Made by a program: the position numbers and the translations under genes
Shown: piece by piece, positions 63,290-64,000 of the stretch
Numbering within the stretch: the first letter of the stretch is position 1
Layout of the letters: each line of letters opens with the position of its first letter
The notes under the pieces: model-generated
What the model was told of the DNA's origin: nothing
Seen by the model: only the letters and a program-made list of their open reading frames with translations
Databases searched by the model: none
Origin: a bacterium
GTDB taxonomy: Bacteria; Sumerlaeota; Sumerlaeia; SLMS01; JAHLLQ01
NCBI GenBank assembly: GCA_020444065.1
Contig: JAHLLQ010000001.1
Location: 248,001-312,000 of the forward strand
Direction: 5' to 3'
Length of the DNA stretch: 64,000 nt

Positions 63290-64000
63290 TCAGGCTGTGT
63301 CGTACGCGTGCTCTCCGTGCAGTTCCAGATCCAGTCCGAAGTCCTCGGCGGAATCGGAAACGCGAACCGGGGTGATGAAGCTGATCAGCTTCAGCATGCC
63401 GTAGGAGATGAAGAACGCGTAAGCGGCTGCGAAGATGATCGCGCCCATCTCCACGAGGAAGAAGTGCGTCCCGCCGTGGAAGAGTCCGTTCGCACCCGAG
63501 GGATTGACGGCGGTACTGGCAAACAGGCCCAGGCAAGTCACGCCCAGAACGCCACCGACGCCGTGCACGCCCCACACATCAAGCGCATCGTCCCACGCCA
63601 GCTTGTTCTTCATCTTCACCGCGAAGTAGCAAATCACGCCAGATAGAATACCGATGATTGCAGCGGCACTCATGCTGACGAAGCCGGCCGCCGGAGTGAT
63701 GGTCGCCAGGCCTGCTACGGCGCCAGTCAGGAGTCCGATGAACTTCGGCTTGCCCGTATCACGCCACTCAATGGCCAACCAAACGATCGCGGCGAATGAT
63801 GCGGCGATGTCCGTATTCAAGAACGCCAGGGCCGTAATCCCGTCGACGCGCAATTGGCTGCCGGCGTTGAAGCCATACCATCCGAACCAGAGCAATGCGG
63901 TGCCGGAGGCAATCAGCGGAATATTGTGCGGCCCGCTGGGCTTGGCGTGGCGCTTGCCGATGAAGAAGACCGAGGCAAGAGCTGCCATACCGGCGGTCGC
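63290..64000 (-). CDS. amt: Ammonium transporter (Amt family), N-terminal part outside the window
   Basis: About 236 residues of the C-terminal half; the frame stays open to the window edge, so the gene starts beyond 64000. Membrane channel for ammonium/ammonia. Landmarks: GFNAGSQL, FLNTDIAASFAAIVW (family NTxxAA), GLVAGLATITPAAGFVS-type segment (here AVAGLATITPAAGFVSMSAA), and DALDVWGVHGVGGVLGVTCLG with the second pore His. At least six helices are visible. The GlnK partner gene is not visible. The C-terminal tail (AEDFGLDLELHGEHAYDTA) is the cytoplasmic regulatory end of the family. Confidence 0.93.
   Translation of the reverse strand, partial: ATAGMAALASVFFIGKRHAKPSGPHNIPLIASGTALLWFGWYGFNAGSQLRVDGITALAFLNTDIAASFAAIVWLAIEWRDTGKPKFIGLLTGAVAGLATITPAAGFVSMSAAAIIGILSGVICYFAVKMKNKLAWDDALDVWGVHGVGGVLGVTCLGLFASTAVNPSGANGLFHGGTHFFLVEMGAIIFAAAYAFFISYGMLKLISFITPVRVSDSAEDFGLDLELHGEHAYDTA

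Noticed and set aside
1-64000. tRNA, rRNA, riboswitch or transposon
   Set aside because: I read through the intergenic stretches and saw no cloverleaf, known aptamer core, transposase gene or flanking target duplications; a covariance search would be needed to be sure.

Overview
The window is a GC-rich, gene-dense bacterial chromosome segment. Its genes carry GTG, TTG and ATG starts, many 4-base stop/start overlaps, and AGGAG-type ribosome binding sites. Lipobox lipoproteins, HflK/HflC, an AmiC-type amidase and a 3,252-residue exported repeat protein point to an envelope of Gram-negative type. The mixture of genes (YodT-type catabolism, eukaryote-like kinase, PVC-like secreted TPR and carboxypeptidase-regulatory-like proteins) suggests a free-living heterotroph from a poorly cultured phylum near the Planctomycetota/Verrucomicrobiota/Sumerlaeota grade. 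That placement is an impression, not a measured phylogeny. I see no rRNA, tRNA, CRISPR array, insertion sequence or phage.

Layout. 1-1.1 kb: the end of a flippase-like membrane protein and TspO. 1.3-6 kb (+): ArsS-type radical SAM enzyme, a small protein, ArgD aminotransferase and sulfite reductase hemoprotein, closed by a hairpin terminator lying inside the 3' end of convergent ppk1. 8.3-11.8 kb: a methyltransferase facing a minus-strand operon of PTS IIA-like protein, a degenerate isocitrate/isopropylmalate dehydrogenase-like protein and a glycosyltransferase. 12.2-20.4 kb (+): a tightly coupled seven-gene catabolic operon (YodT-like aminotransferase, CoA-transferase A and B, YodQ-like deacylase, thiolase, GABA aminotransferase, succinate-semialdehyde dehydrogenase). 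20.4-25.2 kb (-): hflK-hflC, a serine-hydrolase-fold protein that has lost its catalytic residues, and birA. 25.3-33.9 kb: mixed housekeeping and secreted genes, including DUF2203, an M20 dipeptidase, YugP protease, Memo protein, DUF1697, SGNH esterase and an intergenic palindromic element. 34.0-43.8 kb (-): the giant protein with six ~274-residue Gly-rich repeats. 44.2-50 kb: ribokinase, class II aldolase with an unusual N-terminal tail, a GT2-methyltransferase fusion, HisH and a serine hydrolase lipoprotein. 50.2-55.9 kb (+): a divergent membrane-anchored kinase, a ComEA-like helix-hairpin-helix protein, a membrane protein with a GATase-like domain and a small secreted protein. 55.9-60.1 kb (-): lepA, HU/IHF, rnhB and amidase. 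60.3-64 kb: glycosyltransferase, secreted TPR-like protein and the 3' part of an ammonium transporter gene.

The most notable system is the 12.2-20.4 kb operon. Bacillus subtilis has a yodT-S-R-Q-P-kamA operon in which KamA (lysine 2,3-aminomutase) and YodP (acetyltransferase) make N6-acetyl-beta-lysine. Here the YodT, YodS, YodR and YodQ equivalents are joined to a thiolase, a GABA aminotransferase and a succinate-semialdehyde dehydrogenase. In order, these could convert N6-acetyl-beta-lysine through a 3-oxo acid, its CoA ester, thiolytic cleavage, deacetylation to 4-aminobutyrate and finally succinate. The assignment is inference from gene content. Other points worth a second look are the dehydrogenase-like pseudoenzyme, the dead serine hydrolase, a hidden Cys-His-Asp module in the giant protein, and the aldolase tail that resembles microcompartment-associated N-termini.
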